Assembly (NCBI GenBank): GCA_044433415.1 | Contig: JAWXTP010000167.1 | Span: 1 to 5,186 of the forward strand | Length of the DNA: 5,186 nt | From: JAWXTP01 sp044433415 | GTDB lineage: Bacteria > Bacteroidota > Bacteroidia > Bacteroidales > Rikenellaceae | Reading direction: 5' to 3' | Shown here: piece by piece, positions 4,382-5,186 of the stretch | Layout of the letters: every line of letters begins with the position of its first letter | Numbering within the stretch: position 1 is the stretch's first letter | Program-made: the position numbers and the translations under genes | Notes under the pieces: generated by a model | What the model saw: only the letters and a program-made list of their open reading frames with translations | What the model was told of the DNA's origin: nothing | The model's database searches: none

Positions 4382-5186
4382 ATGACTTTAATAATAAATA
4401 GAGAAAGTAAGGTGATTTACCCTACTGATTTCTATGTAGAAATAGAAAATATTTTAAGTAGGAATGGAGATAGTACGGATTTAGAAACAACACAATTTTA
4501 TTTCGAATTCTTCTCCGAAGAAAAATATGCTCAGATAGTACAAGGTATTTCATCGTACGATTGTGATACATATATTGTGTCCTATGATGGGACAACCAGA
4601 GTTAATAACGTCTTTGAAGATGGTAAATTGAAATTCGTTTTTTCTGATTATAATATCAAACACGGAAGATTGTGCTATCGTGAACTAGAAAGCTATTACA
4701 ATGAAGACTTCCCAGATAATAGCGAAGATATCGTTAATATTGAAAGAACAAAAATTCGTATATGTACTGTAGGTGCTAATGTCACATCTGTTACAAATGA
4801 AATTAGTGGTTATGTTACTCTCGGTGTCGTATTAGGAACAGCTGGTGCCGATGGAGAAGATGGTATAGACGGAAAAGATGGTGTAGATGGAGAAGATGGT
4901 GTAGACGGAAAAGATGGTGTAGACGGAAAAGATGGTGCCGATGGAGAAGACGGAAAAGACGGTGTCGATGGTGTTGACGGTTATACTCCGATAAAAGGTG
5001 TTGATTATTTTACAGAGTTAGAGATAGCGGACATCGTAGAAGATGCTACAAATGCAGCACTTGATACTGTTTTTGAACAAACTTACAAAAAGTCTGAAAC
5101 TCTCTCGACTGAGGAAATTACAGCTCTTATCCCTAGTACAGAAGATTTTTTGACTTCCGAGGAAATAACAGCTCTTATCCCAAATG
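4382..5186 (+). CDS. Second tail-fibre protein with paralogous anchor domain and Gly-X-Asp collagen-like shaft (3' truncated by window)
   Basis: The frame opens at ATG 4382 and stays open to the window edge, giving 268 complete codons. Residues 10 to about 130 repeat the anchor domain of the gene at 660 (KVIYPTDF, TQFYFEF, RVNNVFEDG, YYNEDF), so this protein likely attaches to the same place on the phage tail. Residues 155-199 are 15 consecutive Gly-X-Asp triplets, a collagen-like trimeric shaft. GYTPIKGVDYFT (200-211) is a phrase often found after such shafts in phage fibres. It leads into a helical or coiled-coil-prone segment (ELEIADIVEDATNAALDTVF). Two 16-residue repeats (EEITALIP) follow at the edge. 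The receptor-binding end lies beyond the window. A nearby ATG at 4377 stops after two codons, so 4382 is the start. The gene sits 17 nt after the nested palindrome, with no Shine-Dalgarno. Confidence 0.8.
   Translation, partial: MTLIINRESKVIYPTDFYVEIENILSRNGDSTDLETTQFYFEFFSEEKYAQIVQGISSYDCDTYIVSYDGTTRVNNVFEDGKLKFVFSDYNIKHGRLCYRELESYYNEDFPDNSEDIVNIERTKIRICTVGANVTSVTNEISGYVTLGVVLGTAGADGEDGIDGKDGVDGEDGVDGKDGVDGKDGADGEDGKDGVDGVDGYTPIKGVDYFTELEIADIVEDATNAALDTVFEQTYKKSETLSTEEITALIPSTEDFLTSEEITALIPN
4844..4978 (+). repeat. Collagen-like coding repeat, 15 Gly-X-Asp triplets
   Basis: These 135 bases encode fifteen uninterrupted Gly-X-Asp triplets, with X being A, E, I, K or V and Asp in every third position. 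At the DNA level, GGAGAAGATGGTGTAGAC-like 18-bp units recur, so the array probably expands and contracts by slippage or unequal recombination in 9- or 18-bp steps that keep the frame. There is no proline in the tract. Confidence 0.9.
5111..5181 (+). repeat. Two copies of a 48-bp-period coding repeat (EEITALIP)
   Basis: GAGGAAATTACAGCTCTTAT at 5111 and GAGGAAATAACAGCTCTTAT at 5159 differ by one base and lie exactly 48 bp apart, giving a 16-residue period in the fibre protein (TEEITALIP then SEEITALIP). More copies may follow beyond the window edge. Confidence 0.75.

Noticed and set aside
4377..4385. ATG at 4377 as the start of the second fibre gene
   Set aside because: It is out of frame with the fibre protein and stops after two codons. 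The ATG at 4382 begins the conserved domain.
1..5186. Diversity-generating retroelement acting on the tailspike
   Set aside because: No reverse transcriptase and no template/variable repeat pair with adenine-specific differences were seen. The repeats found are non-coding or collagen-like.

Overview
The window is about 5.2 kb of AT-rich DNA. It reads as part of a phage or prophage late region from a member of the Bacteroidales (Bacteroides, Parabacteroides or Prevotella type). Three things suggest this: the tail-fibre protein modules are of the kind found in phages of gut Bacteroidetes, the start codons have A/T-rich upstream regions without Shine-Dalgarno sequences, and a small lipoprotein looks like a phage spanin. 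All genes are on the + strand. No integrase, transposase, tRNA, rRNA or CRISPR array is visible. The host assignment is inferred from style, not from a marker gene.

Layout: (1) 1-83, the 3' end of an unidentified gene. (2) 85-154, ten tandem heptamers built on an invariant CCTA core. (3) 158-622, a lipoprotein with a C-terminal membrane helix, best explained as a single-protein (unimolecular) spanin for the last step of host lysis. (4) 660-3979, a tight three-gene tail-fibre set: a protein with an N-terminal putative attachment domain and a short collagen-like tail, a small paralogue of that tail alone, and a 791-residue right-handed beta-helix tailspike. (5) 3980-4381, a 402-bp gap holding a terminator-like hairpin and a striking nested palindromic repeat. 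(6) 4382 to the window end, a second protein with the same N-terminal attachment domain, followed by 15 strict Gly-X-Asp collagen-like triplets and coiled or fibrous repeats. It continues beyond the window.

Functionally, the genes at 660-3979 and at 4382 onward probably encode the host-recognition end of a phage tail. The shared N-terminal domains would anchor to the baseplate or tail tip, the collagen-like segments would trimerise and extend, and the beta-helix protein would bind or cleave surface polysaccharide.

The least ordinary feature is non-coding. The 4039-4364 repeat resolves into two copies of a roughly 162-bp quasi-palindrome, one inserted inside the other with an apparent TA target duplication, so it resembles a small non-autonomous mobile element. 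A 42-bp miniature relative at 601-642 shares a perfect 32-bp inverted match with it. The miniature contains the stop codon of the spanin-like gene, so related palindromes bracket the 3.4-kb tail-fibre set.
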